Below the pieces are notes generated by a model, which was given only the letters and a program-made list of their open reading frames with translations, had not been told where the DNA came from and searched no databases. A stretch of DNA of 64,000 bases from positions 250,001 to 314,000 of the forward strand of contig CAJNDS010002243.1 in the NCBI GenBank assembly GCA_905221605.1, read 5' to 3'. The position numbers and the translations under genes are program-made. Position 1 is the stretch's first letter. Each line of letters starts with the position of its first letter. This document shows, one piece after another, positions 11,101-19,058 of this stretch. Source of the DNA: Symbiodinium natans. Its lineage: Eukaryota > Sar > Dinophyceae > Suessiales > Symbiodiniaceae.

Positions 11101-14100
11101 GGCCACACTGGAGGGGAGCTCCTTCACTTGAGCCTTCATAGGGTTTATGGTTTCAGAGTTTAGATGGATCGGGCTCAGGGTTCAGAGTTTAGGGTTCAGG
11201 GTTTAGGGTTTAGGGTTCATGATCAGGGTTTAGGGTTTAGGGTTTAGGGTTTAGGGTTTAGGGTTTACGGTTTAGGGTTTAGGGTTCAGGGTTCAGGGTT
11301 CAGAGTTTACGGGTTAGTGTTTCGAGTCAACCCGGCAGACCGCATCCCACGACTTCTGAGCCCCCTAGAACTTAAACCGCTAGAGCCCCGAAGCCCACAA
11401 CAGGGAACTGACACAGGCATGGGTGGTTTAGGGTTTAGGGTTTAGGGTTTAGGGTTTAGGGTTTAGGGTTCAGGGTTCAGGGGTTAGGGCTTCCCCAACA
11501 TAGGATTATAATTCTTCTCTCCGGAGGGTGCCTGACATCACGCATGTACCCCTAAACCTTAAACCCTAAACCCTAAACCCTAAAATGTAGAATTCTTGGG
11601 GGCGTAGTTGGGGCACCCGCATTCTTGGGAATTACCCAGCGGGTTCTAACGGCCATCCTAGAGAAGTGTTGGGCGTTTTGCGTTCCTTGGTTTCTCATTC
11701 CCGAGAGCTCAGAGGTTTAGGGTTTAGGGTTGAGGGTTGAGGGTTGAGGGCTTAGGGATTTAAAGCCCTGAACCCACAGAAAAAAAAAAAAAAAAAAAAA
11801 AAACCACGCGCTCGAGCCAAAGGCCGCCAACTCGTCGAGAAGCTCTTTGCTCGGAAGGCCTCACGAAGCCCACACAGTCAGAGACCGCAAATGATAGGGT
11901 TCTTAAGGGAGGGTTTGGGGTTGAGGGTTTAGGGTTTAGGGTTTAGGGTTGAGGGTTTAAGGTTTAGGGTTGAGGGTTTAGGGTTGAGGGTTTAAGGTTT
12001 AGGGTTGAGGGTTTGGGGTATTTAACCCAAGGTCCCCCAATACTCCCTACTACTCCCTACGGCTCCCTAAGCTTCCTTAAGGTTCCCTAGGTACCGCTTA
12101 GTATCGGGGTCGGAATGATTACGAATACTTTTCCCTCATGGTCCCTTTACAAGCATTCTAGATAATAACCCCCCCAAAAAAACCCTGTTCTAATTATTAT
12201 GGCTCCTACACTAGGTCCGAGGGTTGGTTTTTTAAAGGTAGAAGGTCTGGTTCCACCCCAACCCTAAACCCTTACATAGGAGCCCATATCCCTACAAAGA
12301 CGAAAATTTCAAGCATTCTGCTTCGATAGGCCCCCTATATATTGCAGGCAGGGATTAGGGTATCGGATTTAATGATGGAGTCTGTAGCACCCCGGAATCC
12401 CACATCGTGTCTGCGGCGCAGGCACAGCTCAACAAAAAGGACGAGCAAGGCCTGCACAAAAGCCTGCCAGTGGTCTTCCTCTTGTCGGGCTTCGGGCAGT
12501 GCTGGCTTGTGCGCTGGGCTGAAGTTTCCCGCAGATCATCAAACCCTAAACCCCAAACCCCAAACCCTAAACCCGTAAACCCTTGCAACCCTTCAGCTCC
12601 AAAAGCCAAAACCCCCCAAAGCAGAAAGCTGCAATGACGCAGCCATCTGCCATCCTTTATCGGAGACCATTACCCCTTAATTAAACCTCAAAACCCCAAA
12701 CCCTAAACACCCGAAACCCCCAAAAACCGAAAGCCCCCAAACCCCAAGCCTAAACCCTCAACCCAACACACAAAAAGTCTGCAGTCGTGCAAAATGGGAG
12801 GGAGGGGGGGAGGGGGGTGGCCGGGGCTGGGCTGCTCTTTATCAGGCGACGAGTTGGTTAACCTGTTACCTGTCCGAGCTTAGGATTTAGGGTTTAGGGT
12901 TGAGCCCTAAAACATCGAGAGCCCGAACCACCGACCTGGTAAAGGCACGGGGTTGTACAGGATCCCATACTTGCAGGTTCATGGGTACTTCTAACCCCAA
13001 CTGCATGTCTACCCATAACCTACTTAGGGGACTTAGGGGGCTTACAAGTGCAGATATATTCGGGGTTACCCTATAAACCCTAAACCCTAAACCCTAAACC
13101 CCCTAAACCCCCTAAACCCCCTAAACCCCCTAAACCCCCTAAACCCCCTAAACCACCTAAACCCCCTAAACCCCCTAAACCCCCTAAACCCCCTAAACCC
13201 CCTAAACCCCCTAAACCCCCTAAACCTCCAAGTATGAAGCCACAGGCTGGACGCCTCTTTTCCATGCCTGCTCGCGGGGTTCGGTCGATCTGGTCCCTGG
13301 GCTGGGACTGGAGTTTTCGGGTTTTAGGCTTTAGGGTTTAGGGTTCAGGGTCTAGGGTTTAGGGATTAGGGATTTAGGGTTTTAGGATTTAGGGTTTTAG
13401 GGTTTAGGGTTTGGGCTTTAAGGTTTTGGGGTTTTGGGGATTTAGGGTTTAGGGTATAGGGGGTTTAGGGTGTAGGGGGTTTCGGGTTTAGGGGGTTTAG
13501 GGGTTTGGGGGTCTGGGGGGTTTAGGGGTTGGGGGTTTGGGGGTGTAGGGTTTAGGGTTTAGTGGTTTAGGGGTTTAGGGGTTGGGGGTTTGGGGTTCAG
13601 GGGTTTACGGGTTTAGGAGTTTAGGGGTTTGGGGGGTATAGGGGCTAAGGGTTTTAGGGTTCAGGGGTTTAGGGTTCAGGGGTTTACGGTGTAGGACGGG
13701 CTTGAGGGGTTGAGGGCTTGGGCATTGTGAGTTCCGGGTTGGGGGCTTCAGGGTTTGATGGTGTAGTGTCTGTGTACCCCTAAAGTCTCAACCCTAAACC
13801 CTGAACCCTAAACATAATGGTGCACCCTGTTGTGTGGCAAGTTTCGCGGCGTTAACAGGGGGGGCCGGCCTGCCTCGGTGGCTGTGTAGAGGTTGCTTCT
13901 AGACTATGTCAAGAACCTAAACCAGTACAACAGAAGAACAGAAGAAGGTGTTGGGCCATAAGTTGCAGCTTTGGTTACAATCTAAGTTTCCTCATTCAAA
14001 GGGTTCTGAAGTCTTGGCCTGTGGGCTGTATAGGGTATATAAAGGGTATATATGGAGTCCCCATTTAAGGGCCCATGTACTAAGGGACCATGCAATTTGC

Positions 14101-17100
14101 CTAAGATACAAGCCCCCTTGACTTGAACTTTCGTTACCCCTCCATGCACACCCTGAACTCCGCCGTCGGGGTAGGGCCTTTGTAAGATTTTACCTTAAAC
14201 CCTAATTGCAAAACTCTATAAACCCTAAACCCTTAAACCCTAGACCCTAAAGGAGTGTCCGATTCGTGACAGAATCCTGGCTCTTCAAAGACGTTACCAG
14301 CAGCAAAGAAGCTTCGGCCTAGGGAAGAAGTTCTAAACCCTCAGCCCTTCCGAGTCATTATACCCCAAGCCTTGATTCCCTACTACACCTTAACCCCTAA
14401 ACACCTAAACCCTAAACCCCTAAGCCCCTAAACCCCTAAACCCCTAAATCCCTAAACCCCTACACCCTAAATCCCTAAACCCCTAAAACCCTAAACCTCT
14501 AAACCCCTAAACCCCTAAACCCCTAAACCCCTAAACCCTATACCCTAAACCCTACACCCTAAACCCTTAACCCTCCACGTGCCAGGTGCGTTGGCTCCTG
14601 AAGCATGGAGGCGACGCCCAGGAGCGCCGAACCCCAAACCCCCCCAAAACCCCGATGAATTCTGGGATGTGGTTTGGGGGTTGAGGGTTTAGGGTTTAGG
14701 GTTTAAGGTTGTTTTTATGGTTTAGGGCTCAGGGATTTGGATTTAGGGCTCAATTTGTGTTTAGAATAAGGGGGTTGGAGATTTTTATATCGGGTTTTTG
14801 AAGGCTGCGCAACCCCGGACCACTACGACGCAGTATGCTATGATACCCCAGATATAGGGTATCCAAGACATGATAGGCAGTTGCACGTACTTCCTTTGTA
14901 TTTATGGTACACTTCCCTTGTAACTAATCCTCATCTTGGCGTGCGCAGTGTACTTCATCACCCTCGGGCCGAAAAGGGTGTTTAGGGGGTTGCGTAGGCT
15001 TTTGTTTTACAGGGCTCATCGAGCCGCGTTGGCCCAAACGCGGCAATCTTCTTCTCTTTCGGAGTGTACTTGGGAACCCAATGTACGCTTTTGAGCAGTC
15101 GACCCTTTACTGCAGGCAGTAGGGACCTGAACACACAGAGGAGGCCCACCCCACGCCCCAAGAGGACGTGGCCAACGGCAACAAGTCGGCGCTGATGATG
15201 TCGATCGGCGTCAGAAACGACACCAAGGCTTGCAGCACGTAGGGTTTAGAGTTTAGGGTTTAGGGCTTAGGGCTTAGGGTTTAGGGTTTTGGGTTGCCGA
15301 TTGGCATACAGAGAGTCCATTTGTAGTACTACTATGGATTTAGGTAACCCCAGAACCTGATTTGCTATGGTTTGTGGGTACCTACTTCCATAATAGTACT
15401 ACACATGGACCCTCTGGGACATGAATTAACAGCCACCCCCTAGCTTCCAAGACTCACATCCTAGGATATAAGTTCCCTATGCCCCTGTCAAGAGCTGCGT
15501 CTTTGAAGGCATATCGGATGACAGGGGTCTAGGGTTCTCAGTCTCCTTACCCTAACCCTAAACCCTAAACCCTAAACCCTGAACTTCTGAACCCTAAACC
15601 CTAAACCGACAACCCTAAACCCTCAACCCCAAGCCCCAAACCCTAACCCCTAAACCGAGAACTTCTGAACCCTGCCAGATTGCCTCACAGCTCGTCCGAC
15701 GCAGCTGCAGCAGCGCGGCAGCAAGAAGCCGTACGTCCGAACATGCTACGCCTTTGGGTTTATGGTTCAGGGTTTAGGGTTTAGGCTTAGGGTTTAGGGT
15801 TTGAGACCGCGAAATTCAATCACCGAAGACATCCCTGACATGTTTGCCTGACACCTGGAAGCCGACAGCATTGCCCCTCCCCTCCCCCCCCTCTCCTAAA
15901 TTATCTGAGTCCGACATCCGATAAACCCTATAATTAAATCCTAGAAACCCTAGCAACCCTGAAAACCCTAAACCCTAAATCCCTATCAACCCTGTAAACC
16001 CTATTTCCTCGAGGCGTCAACGCCCAGAACGATGTGGGCGACACCGCGATGATGATCGCTCTCCGCGAAGATCAGGCCCAGTCCCTAAACCTAAACCCCA
16101 AACCCTAAACCTTAAACCCTAAACCCTAAACCCTAATCCTAAGCCCTAAACCCTAAACCCCTGAAACCTTCAGTCCAAAGGCCTTGATCCAAGTCCCTCC
16201 ACCTTAGCTTAGCAAAAGAAGCTTTCAGCGCCTCCTACCTTTTGCCCTAAACCCCCAAATCCCAAACCCTGAAGGCCTGAAGCCCTAACCCTACACCCGA
16301 AACCCTAAACCCTAAACCCTAAACCCTAAACCCTGAAGCCTTCAACTCTTCTGGTCTCAGTGAACTGTCCTCCACCCGGCTGAACCCCAAAGGCCCTGGT
16401 AGTTGCGTCGTTTGAGGGTTCATGTTTTTGGGGTTTAGGGTTTAGGGTTTGGGGTGTTGGGTTTAGGGTTTAGGGTTTAGGGTTTAGGGTTTAGGGTTTA
16501 GGGTTTAGAAGTATCTACCCCCCCCCCCCCCCCCCCCAGCCGGGCTTGTGCATGGATAAGCTTGGTAAGCCACCCCGCAAACCTAAACTCCAAACCCTGC
16601 AACCAGTTTGACCTTGTAATTCCCTAGGCTTTCTCGTACGAGTGCGTTGCTAGTAGGAACTTAGGGAGGAGCAGCCCCTATGTAATGCTTTCGAAGGTCA
16701 TAAGGGGGTGCCTAATTTCCGAAACTCCCTATTAAGAACTGGTAAACCCCAAACTTCGAAACCCGAAGCCTTACAACCCAAACGCCAATTTTAACGGGTT
16801 TAGGGTTGAAGGTTTAGGATTTAGATTCAACACCCACTATATTATAGGTTAGTAAGCCTCCTCACTGCTCTTGCTCAGCTGCACTTCGCACGCTGGCTTC
16901 TCACAGATCCCCACACAGATGTGCCTGGGCCGTGTCAGGGTTTAGGGTTTAGGGTTTCGGCGGGTTCAGGGTATGTTGCACTTTGAGATTCGTCCGTCGC
17001 CCAGACAAACCCTCAACCCTATAACCCTTGTGTTTGAGGACTTTTGGTAAGGTTGGTTCCTGTAGGTTTCGGGCCTCGCGCTGGTTGGGGAGTATACCCA

Positions 17101-18897
17101 ACTGGAATCCTGCGTCCTTGCACTTTTCCTCAAATCTTTACGGTTTAGGGTTTAGGGTTCAAGGCTTAGGGTTCATGGTTTGGGGTTTTGTTCGGGTTAA
17201 GCGTCCCTCCCCGAAAACCCATCCGAGCCCCAAACCCTGAACTCTTTGTGGTCATTCCGGTTGCAGGTTTTTGCCTGTATTTGGAAACCCTAAACCGTAA
17301 ACCCTAAACCGCCTAAACCCCCTAAACCCCCTAAACCCCCTAAACCCCCTAAACCCCCTAAACCCCCTAAACCCCCTAAACCCCCTAAACCCTAAACCTG
17401 CAACTGCTGGTTTCCCAGGTGCTGCTGCGGAATCTTGCCGGCGAAGATGTCCCTCTGGATCGTTTAATGTCCAGGGGTGAGAGACTAGGGTGTGCATTCG
17501 GGATTGAGGTTCAGGGTTTTCTTAGGGCTCAGGGTACCCTAAACCTTGTAAGCCCTAAACCCTGAACCCTAAACCCTAAAGCCTAAGATGGGTTGAGGCA
17601 GGGGTGAGGGAGGATACTTCGGATGTTCATCGTCCGGGTGACGTTGAGAGCGTCGACTGTCTACCACTGGGGGGCCGCAGATACCGGTGCTGCCTTGTTG
17701 TCTAGCTGCAGGAAAAGGGATAGGGTTTAGGGTTTAGGGTTTAGGGTTTAGGGTGTTCCAAAGTGCCGCGGTCCCGACCCGCGCCAGGGAGTGGTGGCGG
17801 GTCGGGCCGCCTCGGTGCAGCGGATCCCACCCCAACCACCCAAACTACCGCCTTTTTCGGGTTTAGAGCGGTCTACCCCCCACCCCCCTATCAAGGGGGC
17901 TTTCACTTCCACTCTCCCCGATGGCCGAGATGTTACGTACTGCTGCTGTTTGCTTGAGCCTACACTGTCCTGGATCCAAACTACTGTGTTTAAGACACCG
18001 TCAAGGCCATAGCTAAGCCAGGGCAAGCCCCGTGTCGGTTTTTCCAACCCGAGCCATGTTGGTCGCAGGACTCCGGAATAACCCGGATGAGATGGAGGGA
18101 ATGCGGCGGGGGCAGCCCTGGCAGGCGCAACCCTGGCGCGCAACGCCGGCGAGGGCAACATTGCCGGCACCCTGGCAGAATAATAGAGTACTTTGGCAGG
18201 GAGCTTGTGGTTCCTTCATAGAGAAGGACGACGAAGCCTTGCAAGCGCGCAAGGAGGACCAGGTTGTCTGGGAGGGCCGTCACTGAGAAGGTGCACAAGT
18301 AGGCGACATGGTGCCGGGGTTGGTGGTGGGGGCAACCCTGAAGGGGAAGGGCCCTGGCAGGACCAACAGGCCTAGCCCCTGGCCTTTCTCACATCAGTCG
18401 GCAACAGAAGAGCGTCTGAGGTTTAGGGGTTCCAAGTTTCGGTTGGGGACCTAGAATCCTAGTGTAGTCCCATGATCTCTTGTTTCTGGGCCTTTAACTG
18501 GGGAACCCTTATTTACCCGGTATACACCCTATTCATGAAAACCCAATTGGCCATACTTCAGAATCCTTTAAAGAAGGCAAGGCGCCATATTCAGAAACCC
18601 ATCAGTTCTCTAAATTATGGTCCTTTTTTCGGGTACTCTATATGAGAGTGGCCGCCTTCTAATGAGGACTCCCAAAAGGACCATAATTTAGAGAAATCAC
18701 CATGTAGCTTCAGAATCCCTAAACCCCAAACCCCAAACCCCAAACCCTAAACCCTAAACCCTAAACCCTAAACCCTAAACCCATGTAGCTTCCCATAGAA
18801 TAGCAGCCACAAGCCCCAGGCCATTGACATTTGCGAGGCCCGCGGGCTGCAAGGCATGCGCATGCAGCTGGCAGCCTGGTTGAGAATTTGCCTCAGG
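2040..18897 (+). CDS. Ankyrin-repeat protein gene, multi-exon model
   Basis: A + strand gene model built from at least 18 short exon candidates, listed individually. Ankyrin repeats are 33-residue helix-turn-helix units that usually bind other proteins. Here helix 1 (GxTPLxxA type) and helix 2 (xxLLxxGAxxxA type) mostly sit on separate exons. Several consecutive exons agree in phase and restore the consensus: TPLMLAAATR+GGLQCLQLLLD; ADIEAK+DRYGWTPLL; LRAQLK+VSTHDGRTAIM; ATLEG(S)+RQLVEKLFARK; LFARK+AQLNKKDEQG; GSVDL+VRWLLKHGGDAQ. A helix-2 exon appears to be missing between 4830 and 5892, and the exons after 16939 are less certain. Some junctions need GC or GA donors, which dinoflagellates are known to use. 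Introns are 0.1-2 kb and rich in telomere-like arrays. A decayed gene cannot be excluded, but in-frame continuity over so many pieces argues for function. Confidence 0.72.
2465..2630 (-). repeat. C-rich telomere-like array
   Basis: About 22 CCCTAAA units with CCCGAAA variants at the left end. It lies in the predicted intron, upstream of the exon at 2686. Confidence 0.95.
2686..2752 (+). CDS. Ankyrin gene exon, helix-1-like
   Basis: It follows CTCCTTTGCAG| and reads LRPEGTPPELVLSAGIRGC, with a GTPPELVLSAG core resembling helix 1. It ends at CAAGG|GTTTAGGG, so the donor falls directly in the first telomere-like unit. Phases are 2 bases in and 2 out. Confidence 0.5.
3208..3293 (+). CDS. Ankyrin gene exon candidate
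   Basis: After GGCACAG|, one leading base completes the codon left open by 2752. The frame then contains SFMLAKGLQILRDLL, a helix-2-like segment, and ends at TTGG|GTTTAGGG. An alternative acceptor (CTCAG at 3244) gives the same frame. Confidence 0.4.
3381..3435 (+). CDS. Ankyrin gene exon candidate (GAELNV loop)
   Basis: After GCATCCGCAG|, two bases complete a codon. It reads PTAPWAPYGAELNVCGS; GAELNV matches the ankyrin inter-repeat loop. It ends at CAGG|GTTTTAG. Confidence 0.42.
3507..3534 (+). CDS. Possible ankyrin micro-exon
   Basis: A 28-bp segment after GGGTCAG| reads EIWRHLAAK and ends at AAG|GTCGTG. Phase fits both neighbours (3435 and 4750). RHLAAK followed by GVLSALASGASVG of the next exon makes a standard ankyrin repeat. 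It is short, so chance is possible. Confidence 0.33.
4340..4746 (-). repeat. Longest degenerate C-rich telomere-like array, about 400 bp
   Basis: CCCTAAA units mixed with CCCTAA, CCCTAAAA and CCCCTAAA length variants, preceded by a C homopolymer (4322-4343). Length errors concentrate at the left, and the right end, next to the exon at 4750, is regular. Confidence 0.95.
4750..4830 (+). CDS. Ankyrin gene exon, helix 2 plus next turn
   Basis: After CTAAACAG| (the C-rich array itself ends in CAG), 27 codons read GVLSALASGASVGATTLRG followed by MLGLSLFG, and end at GGC|GTTTAG. LSALASGASVGAT matches the helix-2 and loop consensus. Phase is 0 in and 0 out. It is flanked directly by a C-rich array on the left and a G-rich array on the right. 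Confidence 0.6.
5014..5165. repeat. Exact 76-bp tandem duplication
   Basis: Bases 5014-5089 are repeated at 5090-5165. The unit begins AGAAAAACAGGGAGGGC and includes three telomere-like units. It lies right of a C homopolymer (4991-5010). Identity appears complete, suggesting a recent duplication or assembly slippage. Confidence 0.85.
5337..5454. repeat. Imperfect tandem pair, about 65-bp period
   Basis: Two diverged copies share GAACCCTAA.TCCTAC, then AAACCCTACACCC, then CTGTGC.TGT. A C-rich array follows (5455-5545). Confidence 0.7.
5892..5946 (+). CDS. Ankyrin gene exon, helix 1
   Basis: It reads NVNTIGRQTPLMLAAATR, a textbook ankyrin helix 1. It probably ends at CGAG|GCCAAG, a GC donor, leaving one base that joins GT at 7308 to give GGLQCLQLLLD. 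The upstream acceptor is taken as ATGAAG|, which is uncertain. Confidence 0.62.
6583..6900. other. Unique segment with open frames on both strands
   Basis: A roughly 320-bp repeat-free stretch stays open in two + frames and one - frame. Part of a + frame reads GRLPQLPKGFMKTALDW. I cannot tell which strand, if any, codes. Upstream, 6066-6580 is AT-richer with sparse telomere-like units and no gene seen. Confidence 0.3.
6960..7285 (-). repeat. C-rich telomere-like array, about 325 bp
   Basis: CCCTAAA and CCCCAAA units in patches, with CCCTAGA and CCCGAAA variants. It lies in the predicted intron before the exon at 7308. Confidence 0.95.
7308..7363 (+). CDS. Ankyrin gene exon, helix 2
   Basis: After CCCGAG|, it reads GLQCLQLLLDVRADIEAK and ends at AAG|GTGCGC. 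Joined to 5946 and 8602 it makes a complete repeat. The G-rich array starts 12 bp past the donor. An internal CTGCAG|TGT acceptor is a weaker alternative. Confidence 0.68.
7376..7445 (+). repeat. G-rich telomere-like array
   Basis: About nine TTTAGGG units start just inside the intron that follows the exon at 7308-7363. Confidence 0.95.
7578..7755 (-). repeat. Octamer variant array CCCTAATA/CCCTAACA
   Basis: Roughly 20 units of 8 bp rather than 7 (ACCCTAAT and ACCCTAAC), degenerate. A small second patch is at 8525-8560. It differs from the heptamer arrays in period as well as sequence. Confidence 0.7.
7772..7880. mobile_element. TIR element whose ends begin CCCTAAGG
   Basis: The left end CCCTAAGGCTCCGTGTACCC pairs with the right end GGGTACATGGAGCCTAAGGG; the match continues to about 33 bp through TAGTAGATAC. 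It is related to 40352-40453, which has ends CCCTAAAGGTCCATGTACC. Length is 109 bp and non-coding. Confidence 0.7.
8602..8658 (+). CDS. Ankyrin gene exon, helix 1
   Basis: After CGAAAG|, 19 codons read DRYGWTPLLYGCRNDCEKQ, ending at CAG|GTGGAG. GWTPLLYGCR is a clear helix-1 signature. Phase 0/0 joins it to ADIEAK upstream and CPQKRLLDLR downstream. The frame stays open past the donor (VEKLPCLVTAGAE), so a longer exon is possible. Confidence 0.68.
8815..10041. other. Intron-like stretch
   Basis: Mostly unique sequence with proline-coding C-rich runs (9425-9600), a T homopolymer at 9688-9700, and small C-rich arrays at 9590-9617 and 9962-10005. The short open frames have no recognisable domain. 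Confidence 0.5.
10042..10083 (+). CDS. Ankyrin gene exon, helix 2
   Basis: After GGCTTCCAG|, it reads CPQKRLLDLRAQLK and probably ends at AAG|GCCCAA (GC donor), joining VSTHDGRTAIM at 11066 with correct repeat spacing. It resembles the 7308 exon (CLQLLLDVRADIEAK) and is probably a duplicate. Confidence 0.6.
10380..10496 (+). repeat. Homogeneous G-rich array, about 16 TTTAGGG units
   Basis: Seemingly perfect heptamers, with no variants. It lies in the intron between the exons at 10042 and 11066. Confidence 0.97.
11066..11117 (+). CDS. Ankyrin gene exon, helix 1
   Basis: After CTGTGGCCAG|, it reads VSTHDGRTAIMLATLEG. DGRTAIMLA is a clear helix-1 motif. It ends best at GGGGA|GCTCC (GC donor) with one base left, which GC at 11823 completes to serine. 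Confidence 0.62.
11781..11802. repeat. A homopolymer, about 22 bp
   Basis: An uninterrupted A run just upstream of the exon at 11823. Its complement would be a T tract, so it does not serve as a + strand polypyrimidine tract. Confidence 0.9.
11823..11857 (+). CDS. Ankyrin gene exon, helix 2
   Basis: After GCCAAAG|, it reads RQLVEKLFARK and ends at AAG|GCCTCA (GC donor). Joined to AQLNKKDEQG at 12422 it gives a standard ankyrin helix 2 and loop. Phase is 2 bases in, 0 out. Confidence 0.58.
12110..12225. mobile_element. Dispersed repeat, copy 1 of 2
   Basis: Contains AATACTTTTCCCTCATGGTCC, then a C/A run, then GGCTCCTACACTAG. A relative is at 23225-23320 (ATTCCCTTATGGTCCCTT ... GGCCCCTACATTAG), with the same C(n)A(n) run. 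Confidence 0.55.
12422..12523 (+). CDS. Ankyrin gene exon, about one repeat
   Basis: After TGCGGCGCAG|, 34 codons open with AQLNKKDEQGLHKSLP and close with CWLVRWAE at GAA|GTTTCC. AQLNKKDEQGLH fits the loop and helix-1 start of an ankyrin repeat. A shorter exon ending at CCA|GTGGTC (12469) is possible. Phase is 0. Confidence 0.58.
12955..13072. mobile_element. Dispersed repeat element, copy 1
   Basis: Contains CCCATAACCTACTTAGGGGA and CTTACAAGTGCAG. It resembles 48628-48732 (CACTTAAGGGGCTTAG, GAGTGCAG) and, inverted, 52630-52745 (TGTACTTATAAGCCCCC, CCCCTAAGTAGGTTA). Confidence 0.5.
13075..13227 (-). repeat. Nonamer minisatellite CCCCCTAAA, about 14 units
   Basis: Regular 9-bp units (one CACCTAAA variant). 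Being a multiple of three, it leaves a minus-strand frame open as Gly-Leu-Gly repeats, which I regard as an artefact. It abuts the ankyrin exon at 13233. Confidence 0.95.
13233..13292 (+). CDS. Ankyrin gene exon, helix 1
   Basis: After CCTCCAAG|, 20 codons read YEATGWTPLFHACSRGSVDL and end at CTG|GTCCCT. Joined to VRWLLKHGGDAQ at 14586 it gives one of the best ankyrin repeats in the window. Phase 0/0. Confidence 0.7.
13330..13700 (+). repeat. Degenerate G-rich telomere-like region
   Basis: TTTAGGG, TTTAGGGG, TTTGGGGG and TTTTAGGG units, heavily diverged, about 370 bp long. It opens the intron after the exon at 13233-13292. Confidence 0.85.
14390..14575 (-). repeat. C-rich array with mixed 7- and 8-bp units
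   Basis: CCCTAAA and CCCCTAAA units immediately upstream of the exon at 14586. Confidence 0.9.
14586..14621 (+). CDS. Ankyrin gene exon, helix 2
   Basis: After CCACGTGCCAG|, it reads VRWLLKHGGDAQ. Spacing to the next exon (33 residues between equivalent positions) is best if it ends at CAG|GAGCGC, a GA donor. A longer exon running to 14636 cannot be excluded. Confidence 0.6.
15165..15227 (+). CDS. Ankyrin gene exon, helix 1
   Basis: After CCAAGAG|, 21 codons contain DVANGNKSALMMSIGVRN and end at AAG|GCTTGC (GC donor). An alternative donor, CAC|GTAGGG, lies at 15239. Phase 0/0. Confidence 0.6.
15312..15420. mobile_element. TIR element family with GTAGTAC ends, copy 1
   Basis: Ends AGTCCATTTGTAGTAC and GTACTACACATGGACCCTCT form an imperfect TIR of about 45 bp. 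Other copies are at 47432-47527 and 55888-55981. The TIR reads CAGAGGGTCC(A/C)(T/C)GTGTAGTAC in consensus. No constant target duplication is seen. Confidence 0.75.
15679..15730 (+). CDS. Ankyrin gene exon, helix 2 candidate
   Basis: After CCCTGCCAG|, it reads IASQLVRRSCSSAAARS, matching helix 2 after RNDTK. The right end is unresolved; GTACGT at 15731 is a good donor and leaves one base for 16014, but repeat spacing would favour an earlier end. Confidence 0.48.
16014..16075 (+). CDS. Ankyrin gene exon, helix 1
   Basis: After TCCTCGAG|, two bases, then VNAQNDVGDTAMMIALREDQ, a clear loop plus helix 1. It ends at CAG|GCCCAG (GC donor). A C-rich array follows at once. Confidence 0.63.
16879..16939 (+). 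CDS. Ankyrin gene exon, helix 2
   Basis: After CTGCTCTTGCTCAG|, a strong pyrimidine-rich acceptor, it reads LHFARWLLTDPHTDVPG and ends near CAGG|GTTTAG. It completes the repeat begun at 16014 in phase 0. Confidence 0.6.
17285..17395 (-). repeat. Nonamer minisatellite CCCCCTAAA, about 9 units
   Basis: Same 9-bp unit as at 13075-13227, again just upstream of an exon candidate (17419). Confidence 0.95.
17419..17476 (+). CDS. Exon candidate, ankyrin helix-2-like
   Basis: After GGTTTCCCAG|, it reads VLLRNLAGEDVPLDRLMSR and ends at GGG|GTGAGA, one base into a codon. The companion helix-1 exon between 16939 and 17419 was not found. Confidence 0.5.
17651..17702 (+). CDS. Exon candidate, ankyrin helix-1-like
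   Basis: After GTTGAGAG|, two bases complete the codon left by 17476. The frame reads STVYHWGAADTGAALLSSC. DTGAALL resembles helix 1. Its end is uncertain (GTCTAG or CAG|GA). Confidence 0.38.
17763..18380. other. Repeat-poor GC-rich block with overlapping open frames
   Basis: Open frames on both strands reach 140 codons. One + frame after GGTCGCAG| at 18068 contains LRNNPDEMEGM. Another + frame reads AALAGATLARNAGEGNIAG (about 18109-18165), helical and ankyrin-compatible, with a stop soon after. The minus-strand frames overlap both. An exon of the upstream gene is likely here but I cannot choose the frame. Confidence 0.35.
18606..18695. mobile_element. MITE-like element with 22-bp perfect TIR
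   Basis: The left end TTCTCTAAATTATGGTCC is followed by TTTT; 18674-18695 is its exact reverse complement. Length is 90 bp. A partial relative occurs near 59285 (TTCTCTAAAGTATGGTCCC). Confidence 0.8.
18700..18792. repeat. C-rich array bracketed by a 12-bp direct repeat
   Basis: CCATGTAGCTTC occurs at 18700-18711 and 18781-18792. Between them is AGAATC plus about nine CCCTAAA/CCCCAAA units. This looks like a target-site duplication around an inserted telomere-like tract. Confidence 0.8.
18820..18897 (+). CDS. Exon candidate, ankyrin-like
   Basis: After CAAGCCCCAG|, 26 codons read AIDICEARGLQGMRMQLAAW and end at AGG|GTTTAG, directly in the G-rich array. It looks like a helix pair. Phase 0/0. 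An earlier GC donor (CAAG|GCATGC) is possible. Confidence 0.5.
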
Positions 18898-19000
18898 GTT
18901 TAGGGTTTAGGTTTAGGGTTTAGGGTTTAGGGTTTAGGGTTTAGGGTTTAGGGTTTAGGGTTTAGGGTTTAGGGTTTAGGGTTTAGGGTTTAGGGTTTAG
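18898..19000 (+). repeat. Homogeneous G-rich array
   Basis: About 14 TTTAGGG units, nearly perfect, beginning at the donor of the exon at 18820. Confidence 0.95.
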
Positions 19001-19058
19001 GGGTCCATGTACCTGTATAGCATATACTTGGGCCCTGAAGTTGCTTTTCGGGAACCCC

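Noticed and set aside
13080-13265. Minus-strand Gly-Leu-Gly repeat protein
   Set aside because: It is the reading of a 9-bp telomere-like minisatellite; the opposite strand abuts a good ankyrin exon.
17252-17497. Minus-strand GFRGFRGFR protein
   Set aside because: Translation of the CCCCCTAAA minisatellite; the + strand carries the exon candidate at 17419.
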